A stretch of DNA of 64,000 nucleotides from Promethearchaeia archaeon. Lineage in GTDB: Archaea; Asgardarchaeota; Lokiarchaeia; Sigyniarchaeales; SOKP01. The notes beneath the pieces were generated by a model. The model searched no databases and was not told the DNA's origin. It saw only the letters and a program-made list of their open reading frames with translations. Both the position numbers and the translations under genes were made by a program. The stretch lies in assembly GCA_029856125.1 (NCBI GenBank), contig JAHQWJ010000014.1:124001-188000 (forward strand). The letters run 5' to 3'. Positions 1-8,453 of the stretch are shown in pieces. Numbering within the stretch: the first letter of the stretch is position 1; each line of letters starts with the position of its first letter.

Positions 1-901
1 CATCTTCTAGATAATTTACATCACTAGGATCATTATCATTCCAATATGGTAGTCCACTTAATCTAGTAAACATAGCATCACTACCACCTATTTGACCCGC
101 ACCATAATCTGTTTGAGCTATAGACCCATTATTAAAACCCCATGAATGATAATTTATATCGTAAGATGAACTTGAATTAATAAATTCATAATAATCAATA
201 TAATATCCATAACTCTCTACAGTGTCGTCTGATACATAGTAGCAATTCAATTCCTCACCCCTTATCCAAGGTGTATATAAATCTGAATATCCAGTACCAC
301 TATGTCCATATTGGATTACATCATTATCATCCTCAATTAAAAAGACATCCCATCCATCTTCAAAAGACAAATTAACAAAATGAGCTCTCATAGCAATAGC
401 CCCAGTATGCGTTATTGTATCAAGGCTATCAGATTTATCATAATTCTTCTTATAAGAATGATCACTTTCATGGATTTCATAAACTCTATAAGTAGAAGCT
501 ATTGGAAGAAAATCACTGTTATTCACCCATTCCTTAGTATCTTGGATGTTCGTTATCTCAGTAGCTACTTTTGAAACTTCCCAGTCGTGAACATCATCTA
601 AATAATAGGTTAGATTTACTGCTTCTTGATTATTTACATCAACTTGTTGTTCATCCTTATATAAATTGCCATAATCAGTTATATTTAAAGATATTTCATT
701 ACCTTCAAATAAAACTGGAGGATTGTCAGCAAGTAAGGGTGTTTGGGAATAATTATTAAAGTCTCTGTCTATTTCTTTAATATTCTTGGAATTTGGAATG
801 AAAAAACTACTTAAAAGAAATATTGCTAATATAGTAATAAGACCTGCTTTTCTTAGAATTGAACTTTTTTTTAAAAGTGATTTTTTAGAAAAATTTTTCA
901 T
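1..901 (-). CDS. Secreted CUB-like domain protein, 3' end beyond the window
   Basis: The reverse strand is open from an ATG at 901 to the window edge, giving 300 residues with no stop. The N-terminus is a signal peptide: a basic stretch with several lysines, then a hydrophobic segment at about residues 20-37. Residues of about 175-245 contain the pattern FEDGWDVFLIEDDNDV, then YTPWIRGEELN and a YGYYIDYYEF-type ending. This resembles CUB-like or jelly-roll modules attached to secreted archaeal proteases. The remainder, including any catalytic domain, lies off the left edge, so the enzyme class is unknown. It is probably exported and glycosylated, as several N-X-S/T sequons are present. The secreted nature is clear; the domain name is an inference. 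Confidence 0.75.
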   Translation of the reverse strand, partial: MKNFSKKSLLKKSSILRKAGLITILAIFLLSSFFIPNSKNIKEIDRDFNNYSQTPLLADNPPVLFEGNEISLNITDYGNLYKDEQQVDVNNQEAVNLTYYLDDVHDWEVSKVATEITNIQDTKEWVNNSDFLPIASTYRVYEIHESDHSYKKNYDKSDSLDTITHTGAIAMRAHFVNLSFEDGWDVFLIEDDNDVIQYGHSGTGYSDLYTPWIRGEELNCYYVSDDTVESYGYYIDYYEFINSSSSYDINYHSWGFNNGSIAQTDYGAGQIGGSDAMFTRLSGLPYWNDNDPSDVNYLED

Positions 902-1060
902 ATTATCCCCATTATTGATAAAAATAATTATAAAATTTATAAAAACTAAAATTAATAAATTTAAGTTATAGTGAAATGAATTTCTATTCGAAATTTTACT
1001 CTTTGAGAATTTTTAAGTTTAAATTTTAGGAGTAGATCACTATTTTTGAAATTCTACTTG

Positions 1061-1384
1061 CTAATTAGGGAGCTCATCGATAAATTCTGTTTTGAGAACT
1101 GACATATAAGACCTTTTTTCTCCGTTGTCTAAGGAATTCACATTCGTACCTCTGCTGGTATAAATATCTGGAGGATGTTCGTCAAACAATGAAAGAATGA
1201 GTAATATTGCATTTTTTACAAACTCTTTTCTACTAGTCCTTTCTAGTACCTTCATCAATTCTATGAATGATTTATCTTTCCATAATTCAATAGTTTCTTT
1301 ATTTGCGTTCGGATTCTGGAAGAATTCTATGATATTCGAGTAATAATCCAATTCAGAGTTTTCACAGTTGTTTGAAGTATTCAT
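1061..1384 (-). CDS. Small hypothetical protein (107 aa)
   Basis: I do not recognise this family. The product is acidic, soluble and largely helical in its first 75 residues, with no cysteines arranged as metal ligands and no membrane segment. It starts at an ATG and stands alone between the secreted protein and the PfkB kinase. Amino-acid composition looks like real coding sequence rather than a shadow, as no better frame exists on either strand. Confidence 0.5.
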   Translation of the reverse strand: MNTSNNCENSELDYYSNIIEFFQNPNANKETIELWKDKSFIELMKVLERTSRKEFVKNAILLILSLFDEHPPDIYTSRGTNVNSLDNGEKRSYMSVLKTEFIDELPN

Positions 1385-1634
1385 AAGTTTGACCGTTCCT
1401 ATAAAAATATTACAAAATTATTTGTTTTTAAACTAAACGAGAATCTTAGTTTTTTGTTATGACTATCCGTACGTTAATTCTCCAAAAATTTTTAATCCTT
1501 GAAAAAAAACACATCCATTACTAACAAATATGAATTTCTAAAAGGTTTTTAATTTCTTATGTACTACGCTGATATTACCTCACTTAAATGAGTAAAGAGA
1601 GTCGAAATAAAATTAGAAATGGAAAAGAATTAGC

Positions 1635-2633
1635 CTATAGATTTTCAATTTCTGAGGGAACATATCCAAAAGTGTTTAAGAATCGCTTTTTCACGCTTGC
1701 AATGTCATAAACTTGTGTTTGAGCACCACTAGTTTCTACAACAAAAGAGCCTACAGTTGAGCCTAAACGACAAGCATTTTTCAAACTCATATTTAGAATC
1801 AATCCAGATAGAAAACCCGCTCGATATCCATCTCCTGCACCTGTGGTGTCAATTACCTTGTTAGGATTCGAAATTGGAATTTCGATAGATTCTAGTTTTC
1901 CAGAAGGTGTTTTTGTAATAATTTCAGAACCTTCTGACCCCTTAGTTTTTACTATCGTACTGACATGTTCGAGTAAATCGTTTTCGGTCATCCCTGTCTT
2001 GCTCATAACTTGATTAATTTCGTAAGTATTTCCTATTAATATTTCTGATTTGGTTAATATGTTCAGCAAGTTATCTTTGGAAAATAAAGGAGTGATTTGT
2101 CCGGGGTCAAATATCATAGGGATTTTTAACTCGCTTAATTGATCGGCAAAATTCTTCATCGCATCGATGCCTTGGGTAGAATTTATTGCATAGGCATACT
2201 GTTCAGGATCATTAATTTTCTTTCGCAAATCTATATTTTTACCAGCATCTAACGCTCCTCCGTGAAAGATTATCATCTGATTTGATTTTTTATCGTTTAC
2301 AATGTAGCACGCTGCCGTAAACAGATCGGTTTGAATATCTACGTTCAAATCAATGTTGAGGAATTTTGTTATGTGATTTTTATACCCTAAACTTTCGAAG
2401 TCTTCACCAACAGAACCTAAGAGCGAGACGGGGGATAAATTTAATAATCCAAGATTATATGCGATGTTTCCCGCAGTTCCACCAAAATGTTGAATGCGAC
2501 TATTGGCAGTTACCGTGCTTTGATATTCTTTTTTCTCGTAATCAATAGACACAGCATTTACAAAGTTTTCGTCAAATCCCATGATATAATCAAAGGCAAG
2601 GGAACCCAATACAATAACTTTATTTCGTTTCAT
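1635..2633 (-). CDS. PfkB-family sugar/nucleoside kinase
   Basis: This 332-residue protein has the full PfkB (ribokinase-like) architecture. The N-terminal glycine-rich signature HFGGTAGNIAYNLG (residues 49-62) contributes to the substrate site. The C-terminal anion-hole signature DTTGAGDGYRAGF (262-274) contains the predicted catalytic base Asp268. It should phosphorylate a sugar or nucleoside hydroxyl with ATP in the cytoplasm. The overall pattern, including the FHGGALD segment near residue 123, resembles archaeal nucleoside/adenosine-type kinases more than fructokinases, but substrate cannot be read from sequence. Length is normal for the family. It is transcribed alone, away from the divergent Ogg2 gene. 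Confidence 0.85.
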   Translation of the reverse strand: MKRNKVIVLGSLAFDYIMGFDENFVNAVSIDYEKKEYQSTVTANSRIQHFGGTAGNIAYNLGLLNLSPVSLLGSVGEDFESLGYKNHITKFLNIDLNVDIQTDLFTAACYIVNDKKSNQMIIFHGGALDAGKNIDLRKKINDPEQYAYAINSTQGIDAMKNFADQLSELKIPMIFDPGQITPLFSKDNLLNILTKSEILIGNTYEINQVMSKTGMTENDLLEHVSTIVKTKGSEGSEIITKTPSGKLESIEIPISNPNKVIDTTGAGDGYRAGFLSGLILNMSLKNACRLGSTVGSFVVETSGAQTQVYDIASVKKRFLNTFGYVPSEIENL

Positions 2634-2770
2634 TTCAGTCTTAACCTATTATAAAGTGTAGTAAAGCGATAATATAGTACTTTTAAGCATTAAATTTAGA
2701 TTTTATGAAATAACTAACTTATTAAATTTAAGAGTTCTACTTTTAACTTATCAAATACTCTTTCTATTGT

Positions 2771-3397
2771 ATGAATAAACTCATAGCATCTATTGAATCA
2801 CTAAAAGACAATAATATTTCTAGTGTTATAACTGAGCGTATTAAGGAATTCTCTGAATTAGGAGAATTACCGATTGAAAAAATATTTGAAGAACTATGTT
2901 TTTGTATCCTAACTGCTAATTGTGCTGCAATAAGCTGTATTGAGGTTCAGAAAAGAATAAATATTGGATTTTTGAATTATTCTGAAGAAGAATTAAGAAA
3001 CAAATTCAAGGAATATGGTTATCGTTTTCCTAATATAAGAGCAAAGTACATAGTTGAGGCTAGGGAACATATTTTAGATATTAAAAAAAAAATTAATTCA
3101 AACATGGATGAAATGATGATAAGAGAATGGTTAGCTAAAACCATTAAGGGATTAGGGTACAAAGAGGCTAGCCATTTTTTACGAAATATAGGGTTCAAAA
3201 ATATTGCTATAATAGATTTTCACATAATAGATATTTTAGAAAAATTCCGAATTATCCAAAAACCAAAATCTCTATCCAAGAAGAAATATATTGAGATTGA
3301 ACAAGTTCTTAAAAAAATAGGAGATCGTGTTAATTTGGATTTAGATGAATTAGATTTGTACCTATGGTATATGGAAACTGAAAAAGTGTTAAAATAA
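2771..3397 (+). CDS. ogg: 8-oxoguanine DNA glycosylase/AP lyase, Ogg2 type
   Basis: The protein (208 aa) matches the small archaeal Ogg2 family in length and motifs. It is a helix-hairpin-helix glycosylase that excises 8-oxoguanine and nicks the abasic site. The hairpin and catalytic segment is GLGYKEASHFLRNIG (residues 127-141), with Lys131 as the predicted Schiff-base nucleophile. Asp149 in the following IIDFHI segment is the predicted catalytic aspartate. Characterised homologues such as that of Methanocaldococcus jannaschii have the same Lys/Asp spacing. It starts at an ATG about 137 bp from the divergent PfkB kinase and is followed by a convergent small ORF. Confidence 0.88.
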   Translation: MNKLIASIESLKDNNISSVITERIKEFSELGELPIEKIFEELCFCILTANCAAISCIEVQKRINIGFLNYSEEELRNKFKEYGYRFPNIRAKYIVEAREHILDIKKKINSNMDEMMIREWLAKTIKGLGYKEASHFLRNIGFKNIAIIDFHIIDILEKFRIIQKPKSLSKKKYIEIEQVLKKIGDRVNLDLDELDLYLWYMETEKVLK

Positions 3398-3411
3398 AAG
3401 ATCGACTACTG

Positions 3412-3678
3412 TTACAAATTATCCAATGGTAAATCTAAATCTACTTCAGCAGATTTTAATTTTTTCATGAATTCAACTGTTCCGACTTCATTTACCATTA
3501 ATTCTAATAAGTTTCCGTAGAGATTTTCAATGTTATCTTGCCCTATTTTAAGGTATATGTCTTCAGAGGGGAGCGTAATCTTTAAGACTTCGTAAAGACC
3601 TCGGATACAGTCTTTAATATTCTCAAAATTCATTAGTGCCTTTTTCGTTGATTCGTAAACAATATCGGTTTTTTCCAT
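3412..3678 (-). CDS. Small hypothetical protein (88 aa)
   Basis: An acidic, helical 88-residue protein of unknown function, starting at ATG and ending 14 bp from the convergent Ogg2 gene. It has no cysteine motif, signal peptide or membrane helix. Composition and the lack of a competing frame support it as a genuine gene. I cannot assign a family. Confidence 0.5.
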   Translation of the reverse strand: MEKTDIVYESTKKALMNFENIKDCIRGLYEVLKITLPSEDIYLKIGQDNIENLYGNLLELMVNEVGTVEFMKKLKSAEVDLDLPLDNL

Positions 3679-4054
3679 TTTTAATTATTACACCGTAAAC
3701 GTGTTTTCCGTTGTACTAAATGAAAAATTTAAGGTTTAAATAATAGTTGGTATTTGGACAATTGCGTGACTAAAGAACAAAATAAAAAAATCCAATATCA
3801 CCTATATTATGTTTTAGGGCGGGCTAGTTCTCGTTTATAAATTATTAGGGTGATCTTTATACATTAATATAATTAGTTATAGAAAGCTAGTTTCAATCCA
3901 AAATTAATGATATTACATTTTATCTTTTTGTCAGAGCAAAATTCTTGCCTTAATTTCTAATAACTTAGATATAAATATTTTTAATTTTTTTATAAATTAG
4001 TTCCGAACAGAAAAGAAAACGCAATTTTTTAACTAATTATAATAACTTTTCACC
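3679..4054. other. Intergenic region, promoter side of the GTPase gene
   Basis: 376 bp without a coding frame. It is very AT-rich. TATA-like stretches occur around 3970-3995, shortly before the GTPase start, and are the likely promoter. No tRNA, inverted repeat or other structure was recognised. Confidence 0.4.
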
Positions 4055-5104
4055 ATGAAGAAATTAATTGATGCTGTAATATACACAGATATTCACGATG
4101 AACTGGGCCCTAATCCTATTCATTGGTTTCCGCCGAATTTACCTGAATCTGTCAGAATGTTAGTAGGAATTAAAACTGTAACAATACTTACAGGTGATCA
4201 AGGTTCTGTACCAGATTCGCTTTTAATAATTCCTTTTCCAGCTTTAAAATTGAAAGGATTAATTAAGTATATAGAAAGGGAAGACGAAAGTAAAAGAGGT
4301 GGATTTGCAAGAAGCGCAATAACATTCTTGTTTAAAGAAACAGATGACGTCATTTTCTATAAATATATGAGCTACCTCAAATCTCCTTTCGATGAAACAA
4401 CGAGAAGGATTATTGAATTAGAGAATAGAAATGTAGAACGTAAAAGGATTTTTGAAGAGATTACAATTTTACAGGATAGCGTCAGTAAGCTATTAGACGA
4501 TTTTAGAACCAAAGAAATAACTTCACCAGCATCGAAAGAATTCCCTGAAAAACGAATCAAAGATGATAAAATTGTAGACTATAGGCTTAAACTCGTAGTT
4601 GTTGGAGACCCTGGCGTAGGGAAGACATCGACAATTTTGCGATTTACTGATAATGCGTTCTTAAGAACTTACGTTCCGACCCTTGGCGTATCTATCACTG
4701 AAAAACTATTTAATACTCAAAGTGGAATCATAGAAATGATTTTGTGGGACATTGCTGGACAAACAAAGTTTGAAACGATGAGAAGACATTTCTATCAAGG
4801 CTCTGAGGCGATATTACTTATTTTTGATTTGACAAATCGAATGTCTTTTACGAGTATAAAAAATTGGTATCACGATGTTATGAATAATATGGAGAAACAC
4901 CACCATCAAATGGTTGGATATATTTTTGGTAATAAAAGTGATCTAACAGAAGTACGAAAAGTTAAATTAGTTGAGGCATTAGCCTTAGCCAAGGAATTGA
5001 ATTTGAAATATATTGAAACATCTGCTAAAACTGGGAAAAATGTCGAATATGCTTTCTATGATATAGCAGAAACAGTTGTAAAATTACGTTTGAACAAACC
5101 TTAA
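4055..5104 (+). CDS. Ras/Rab-like small GTPase with N-terminal accessory domain
   Basis: The 349-residue protein combines two parts. Residues 1-115 form an unassigned alpha/beta domain reminiscent of longin or roadblock-type folds, followed by a helical linker (116-170). Residues 176-345 are a complete small GTPase: P-loop GDPGVGKTS (184-192), switch I threonine Thr209 in VPTLG, DIAGQ (232-236), NKSD (293-296) and ETSAKTG (321-327). All nucleotide-binding motifs are intact, including the switch II glutamine Gln236, so GTP hydrolysis is expected. There is no C-terminal cysteine for prenylation. Asgard genomes carry many such GTPases. The nitroreductase begins 11 bp downstream and may be cotranscribed. 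The GTPase call is certain; the N-terminal fold is inference. Confidence 0.93.
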   Translation: MKKLIDAVIYTDIHDELGPNPIHWFPPNLPESVRMLVGIKTVTILTGDQGSVPDSLLIIPFPALKLKGLIKYIEREDESKRGGFARSAITFLFKETDDVIFYKYMSYLKSPFDETTRRIIELENRNVERKRIFEEITILQDSVSKLLDDFRTKEITSPASKEFPEKRIKDDKIVDYRLKLVVVGDPGVGKTSTILRFTDNAFLRTYVPTLGVSITEKLFNTQSGIIEMILWDIAGQTKFETMRRHFYQGSEAILLIFDLTNRMSFTSIKNWYHDVMNNMEKHHHQMVGYIFGNKSDLTEVRKVKLVEALALAKELNLKYIETSAKTGKNVEYAFYDIAETVVKLRLNKP

Positions 5105-5115
5105 AGGTAATAAAT

Positions 5116-5691
5116 ATGGATATTGAAGAAGCAATATATAAAAGAAGAACTATAAGAAGGTTTAAGCTAGATCCAATTTCAAGAGATATTCTGAAAAAAT
5201 TAATTGATTACGCTCGAGTTGCTCCAATGGCCCGGAACGTTCAAGGTTTGGAGTTTGTTATTGTTGAAAGTAGTGAAATAAGAGAAAAATTATTTAAACT
5301 AATTAAATTTGCAGGTTCTTTACCTGAAGACCAGCGAACTCCAGAACCAGGAAGAGAACCTTCAGCGTACATAATAGTGCTTGTTAATACAGAAATTAAA
5401 CCGTCGTTTTTTGATTTTGATGTTGGAGCAGCGGTAGAAAATATATTATTAGGGGCAGTTAAATATGGGATAGGGAGTTGCTGGATGGCTAACATTAAAG
5501 CCCGAAAAATTAAATCGCTATTGGAAATTCCAGATCAATATCAAGTTAAACATGTAATCAGCTTAGGATATCCTGATGAAGAATCATTTATGGAACCGTA
5601 TGAAGATTCTTATAAATATTGGAAAAATCCCGATGGTACTATGCATGTACCAAAAAGAGACTTAGATGATATTATTTACAAAATCTTTTAA
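5116..5691 (+). CDS. Nitroreductase-family flavoprotein
   Basis: The 191-residue product begins with the family signature RRTIRRFKLDPI, contributing to FMN phosphate binding. It also has the typical ARVAPMARNVQ segment and the mid-protein stretch DVGAAVENILLGAVKYGIG, which forms the dimer helix. It should be an FMN-dependent NAD(P)H oxidoreductase; the natural substrate is not predictable. It follows the GTPase gene closely. Its last 23 codons and 3' flank are duplicated at 6976-7090. Confidence 0.88.
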   Translation: MDIEEAIYKRRTIRRFKLDPISRDILKKLIDYARVAPMARNVQGLEFVIVESSEIREKLFKLIKFAGSLPEDQRTPEPGREPSAYIIVLVNTEIKPSFFDFDVGAAVENILLGAVKYGIGSCWMANIKARKIKSLLEIPDQYQVKHVISLGYPDEESFMEPYEDSYKYWKNPDGTMHVPKRDLDDIIYKIF

Positions 5692-5734
5692 AAATTAAAT
5701 AAGAGCTTCCATATCCCGCAATTATTTTTAATTT
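5620..5734 (+). repeat. Direct repeat copy 1 (nitroreductase 3' end)
   Basis: A 115-bp segment covering the last codons of the nitroreductase gene and its 3' flank. It recurs in the same orientation at 6976-7090 with only two mismatches (positions 5701 and 5728). The offset is 1356 bp. Confidence 0.93.
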
Positions 5735-5842
5735 AATTTGATTGAAAATCAGCTGATATCTCTTCTTTTATAGATAATGAACCCTATTAGTATAATATAT
5801 GAAAAAGTGAAAATTAATATCTCTCATTATTTTAAAAGAGTA

Positions 5843-6667
5843 TTATGAATTAATTTTTATTATTAAACTTCTTTTTTGTATAATCTGATGTAAATAAAAA
5901 CCATAGAGAATTAAAACTATTCCTATAAAATAAAAGAGTAAGGGAAAATAAGGAGTGTAGAAAATGTAATAATAGGTATAATTAATCATACTCATTATTG
6001 AAAAAAATGTTATTAATAAGATAAATAAACCCATCCAAATTGAAAAAACAGCCTTATTTTTTCTCTCTTGTGTCGTGTGTGTTATTTTTATCGAATATTT
6101 ACTAAATATTAATAAAACAATTCCAATTAGAAAAGGTAATAAAAAAAAAGGAAATACATGGAGCATAGTTTCAGGTCTAAATGAAACTATTGTCATGATG
6201 ATTGAAAATCCATATGTTAGTGAAATAATTAACCCTATTATGAACAATACAATCCCTAATATTTTTTTTTCTTTTTTTTTTTTTTCCTCATCTTTTAACT
6301 TTATTTTATGAAAAAACAACCTAATTCCGAGATAGATTAATCCTATACCTAAAAGAATTTCGCTAATATTAACAATGGTTAAAGAATCTATAATTATCAC
6401 TGTAATAGATAATATTATGATTAATATTCCTATTAAAAATATAATAAGAGCAATCTTTTTTTTTACTCTAGCGTTAACGGACATAACTAGAATACCAAAT
6501 AAAATCAAAATAACGCCGTACAACATTAAAATGATAAAAAATATCAACATAAAATACAAAATAGTTTTTGATAATAAATCTATTAATCGAACTACTACAA
6601 AAATTAATAAGAAAACCCCTCCAAGCAGAAAACAAAATCCATATCTCCGTCTTTCTATTTTTTCCAT
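5843..6667 (-). CDS. Polytopic membrane protein, unknown function
   Basis: A 274-residue, highly hydrophobic protein with about eight predicted transmembrane helices. A lysine/glutamate-rich cytoplasmic loop near residues 123-134 splits it into two four-helix halves that look alike in layout. No catalytic or transport motif is visible. It lies inside the segment bounded by the two 115-bp direct repeats. Its coding strand contains a long A-tract, seen as two T runs at about 6262-6286 on the + strand, which is a likely site for slippage. Confidence 0.6.
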   Translation of the reverse strand: MEKIERRRYGFCFLLGGVFLLIFVVVRLIDLLSKTILYFMLIFFIILMLYGVILILFGILVMSVNARVKKKIALIIFLIGILIIILSITVIIIDSLTIVNISEILLGIGLIYLGIRLFFHKIKLKDEEKKKKEKKILGIVLFIIGLIISLTYGFSIIMTIVSFRPETMLHVFPFFLLPFLIGIVLLIFSKYSIKITHTTQERKNKAVFSIWMGLFILLITFFSIMSMINYTYYYIFYTPYFPLLFYFIGIVLILYGFYLHQIIQKRSLIIKINS

Positions 6668-6744
6668 CTAATTAACCTGTAAGATTTTCTTAAAAAAAAA
6701 AAGGTAATAAAATGTTTTAATGTTTTTGATTAGTTGTTATATTC

Positions 6745-7002
6745 TTATTTTACGATATAATTATGCCCTTCAATAATAAATGTAAATCCTGAAAAAACCT
6801 GATTAGGAGGCGACATAAATTCTATATCAATGAACTCAGAGGTACCGTTGTTGTGAATGGCTCCCAGTACGTCAACCCGGTTATCATCACTAAACTTTAA
6901 CTCGGGTAACACATTTCCTAGAGAAGAGTGAAACGCTGATTTAAGAGCTAAGGGTACTAATAATCCATTGGAGAGTGGAAAAATCCCGATGGTACTATGC
7001 AT
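6745..7002 (-). pseudogene. Truncated ORF fused to repeat copy 2 (gene remnant)
   Basis: An 85-residue reading frame whose first nine codons are antisense to repeat copy 2. In-frame stops occur immediately upstream. The rest begins abruptly at the repeat boundary (6976) and looks like the C-terminal end of a beta-rich protein, with GAIHNNGTSEFIDIEFM and FTFIIEGHNYIVK. The simplest reading is that rearrangement removed the N-terminus of a formerly longer gene. The function of the parent gene is unknown. Confidence 0.55.
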
Positions 7003-7090
7003 GTACCAAAAAGAGACTTAGATGATATTATTTACAAAATCTTTTAAAAATTAAATTAGAGCTTCCATATCCCGCAATTATTTGTAATTT
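6976..7090 (+). repeat. Direct repeat copy 2 (nitroreductase 3' end fragment)
   Basis: Second copy of the 115-bp repeat. It carries the last 23 codons of a nitroreductase without the rest of the gene, so it arose by duplication of the end at 5620-5734. Two mismatches in 115 bp imply a recent event. Confidence 0.93.
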
Positions 7091-7145
7091 TTATAAATCT
7101 CTAATCTTTTCCTTTTCTTTAAATTTTTTATTGGCGTATGCAAAA

Positions 7146-7199
7146 ACATAAATTGGAAAGTCTTATTTTAAAGGTGGAATAAAAGAGAGAAATAATAAT
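7146..7199 (+). repeat. Imperfect direct repeat flanking the LRR gene, copy A
   Basis: About 54 bp resembling 8027-8081. The best-conserved core, 7173-7199, matches 8055-8081 at 26 of 27 positions (GGTGG, one variable base, then ATAAAAGAGAGAAATAAT). The copies lie on either side of the leucine-rich-repeat gene. Confidence 0.75.
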
Positions 7200-7206
7200 T
7201 TAGAAA

Positions 7207-7892
7207 TTAGTTCTTCTTGTTTTTTCGACAATAAGCAACGCATTTCTTAACATTTAAAGGGTGTTCATCAGTACCATAAATAGCGTTCTCGTCTATAACC
7301 TGCTCGAGGATCTCAGATGGATACTCTCTTCCTCGAATTCAAGTATCTCAAGCTTACCTAAATGCTCTAAGCCCTTTAACTCGGTGATTTGATTATTTAA
7401 TAAATCAAGTTCCCTCAGCTCCCCAAGATTATCTAATCCCGTAATCTCTTTTATTTCATTGGATTGTAGATCGAGATAGCGCAATTTTTTAAGATTCTCC
7501 AACCCTTTAATCTCTGAAATTTTGTTTTCAGACAAATCTAAGCAAGTAAGATTAGTTAGGTTTTCTAATCCTTTAATTTCGGTGATTTGATTGCGTTTGA
7601 GATCTAAATCGTAAAGGTTAACTAATTTCTCTAATCCTTTAATTTCAATGATTTGATTGTAGGATAACCTTAATACTTTCAGATTTGATAAGCTTTCAAG
7701 CCCATTGATTTCTGTTATTTCGTTAATCGATAAATCTAAAACTTCCAAGTTGTTCAAGCGTTCAAGATCCTCAATATCGCCAATATCTCTTATATCTCTA
7801 CTGCCTAAATCTAAAAGTCCCTTGGAATCTTTATAATATTCGACATAACAACGTTCTTTTCCAATTACAACGAAATCTTTGCGTTCTTGCAT
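7207..7892 (-). pseudogene. Leucine-rich repeat protein (SDS22 type) with frameshifted C-terminus
   Basis: The uninterrupted frame (7293-7892, 199 aa) holds about six or seven 22-residue repeats of the SDS22 type, with pattern LxxLxxLDLSxNxIxEIKGLE, forming a solenoid for protein binding. The frame then ends in a nonsense tail. A different frame continues in coding-like sequence from about 7323 down to a stop at 7207-7209: YPSEILEQVIDENAIYG, then VKKCVAYCRKNKKN. This looks like the natural C-terminal cap. An extra AG in the GAAGAGAG tract at about 7321-7332 would explain the shift. The gene is either decayed or carries a sequencing error. Confidence 0.78.
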
Positions 7893-8026
7893 AGTTTATT
7901 CACCTACCGCTTAATTGGTTAATTATGTAATCGAAACAATCCTATTTAAATACAGAGCATCCACCGGATTATCATTGAATTACAATAAAATTTGGAAAAT
8001 TAAAAAAAAATTGATGCATATCCCAA

Positions 8027-8081
8027 AATGTAAGTTGGAAGATATCATTTTAAGGGTGGTATAAAAGAGAGAAATAATAAT
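8027..8081 (+). repeat. Imperfect direct repeat flanking the LRR gene, copy B
   Basis: Partner of 7146-7199. The right-hand 27 nt differ at one base only; the left half is about 75 percent alike. Confidence 0.75.
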
Positions 8082-8226
8082 GAAATTTGCCCTCCTCTTA
8101 CTCTCTCTTAATTAAATTACTTGAATAACAACTGTTTAAAGCGTTAAATACCCCACCCATAGATTTTTGTCATAAAATCTATTAAAATAGATATTGTTTA
8201 TGAAAATATAAGCTTTGTTCCCCAGA

Positions 8227-8299
8227 ATTGAGGAAAATTTTTCGGTGGGTTCCTAGATGTCCTCAATCACGGAGAAAAATTTAGTCATTCTCTAAATTT
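8227..8299. other. Two adjacent inverted repeats, possible structured RNA or terminator
   Basis: First stem: ATTGAGGA (8227-8234) pairs with TCCTCAAT (8260-8267), loop 25 nt. Second stem: AAATTTAG (8277-8284) pairs with CTAAATTT (8292-8299), loop 7 nt. A run of six T follows at 8315-8320. Both stems are perfect 8-bp pairs. A transcript has not been shown. Confidence 0.35.
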
Positions 8300-8453
8300 A
8301 CGGCTTGGTTCTCATTTTTTATCAAAAATTCTGCTAAAAGAGTCGGAATTGTTAATCATTTTAACATTAAATTTATATTCAATTAAGGTCATTTAATATT
8401 TACGCTAAGTAATTTTATATGAATAAATATTTACAATTTGTTGCAAGATAAAT

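Larger units (their letters stand above)
7893..8453. other. Non-coding region with repeat B and paired hairpins
   Basis: 561 bp with no supported gene. It contains repeat copy B (8027-8081) and two adjacent inverted repeats (8227-8267 and 8277-8299) followed by a T run at 8315-8320. The right end, up to 8453, would hold the promoter of the next gene. Confidence 0.45.

Noticed and set aside
380..971. Short + strand frames at the left edge
   Set aside because: They are antisense to the secreted-protein gene, which has a continuous 300-codon frame with a signal peptide.
6262..6290. Long T tracts as a terminator
   Set aside because: They lie inside the membrane-protein gene, encoding a lysine-rich loop on the minus strand; no stem precedes them.
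5735..6975. Insertion sequence between the 115-bp repeats
   Set aside because: No transposase, terminal inverted repeats or short target-site duplication was found; the repeats contain the end of a housekeeping-type gene.
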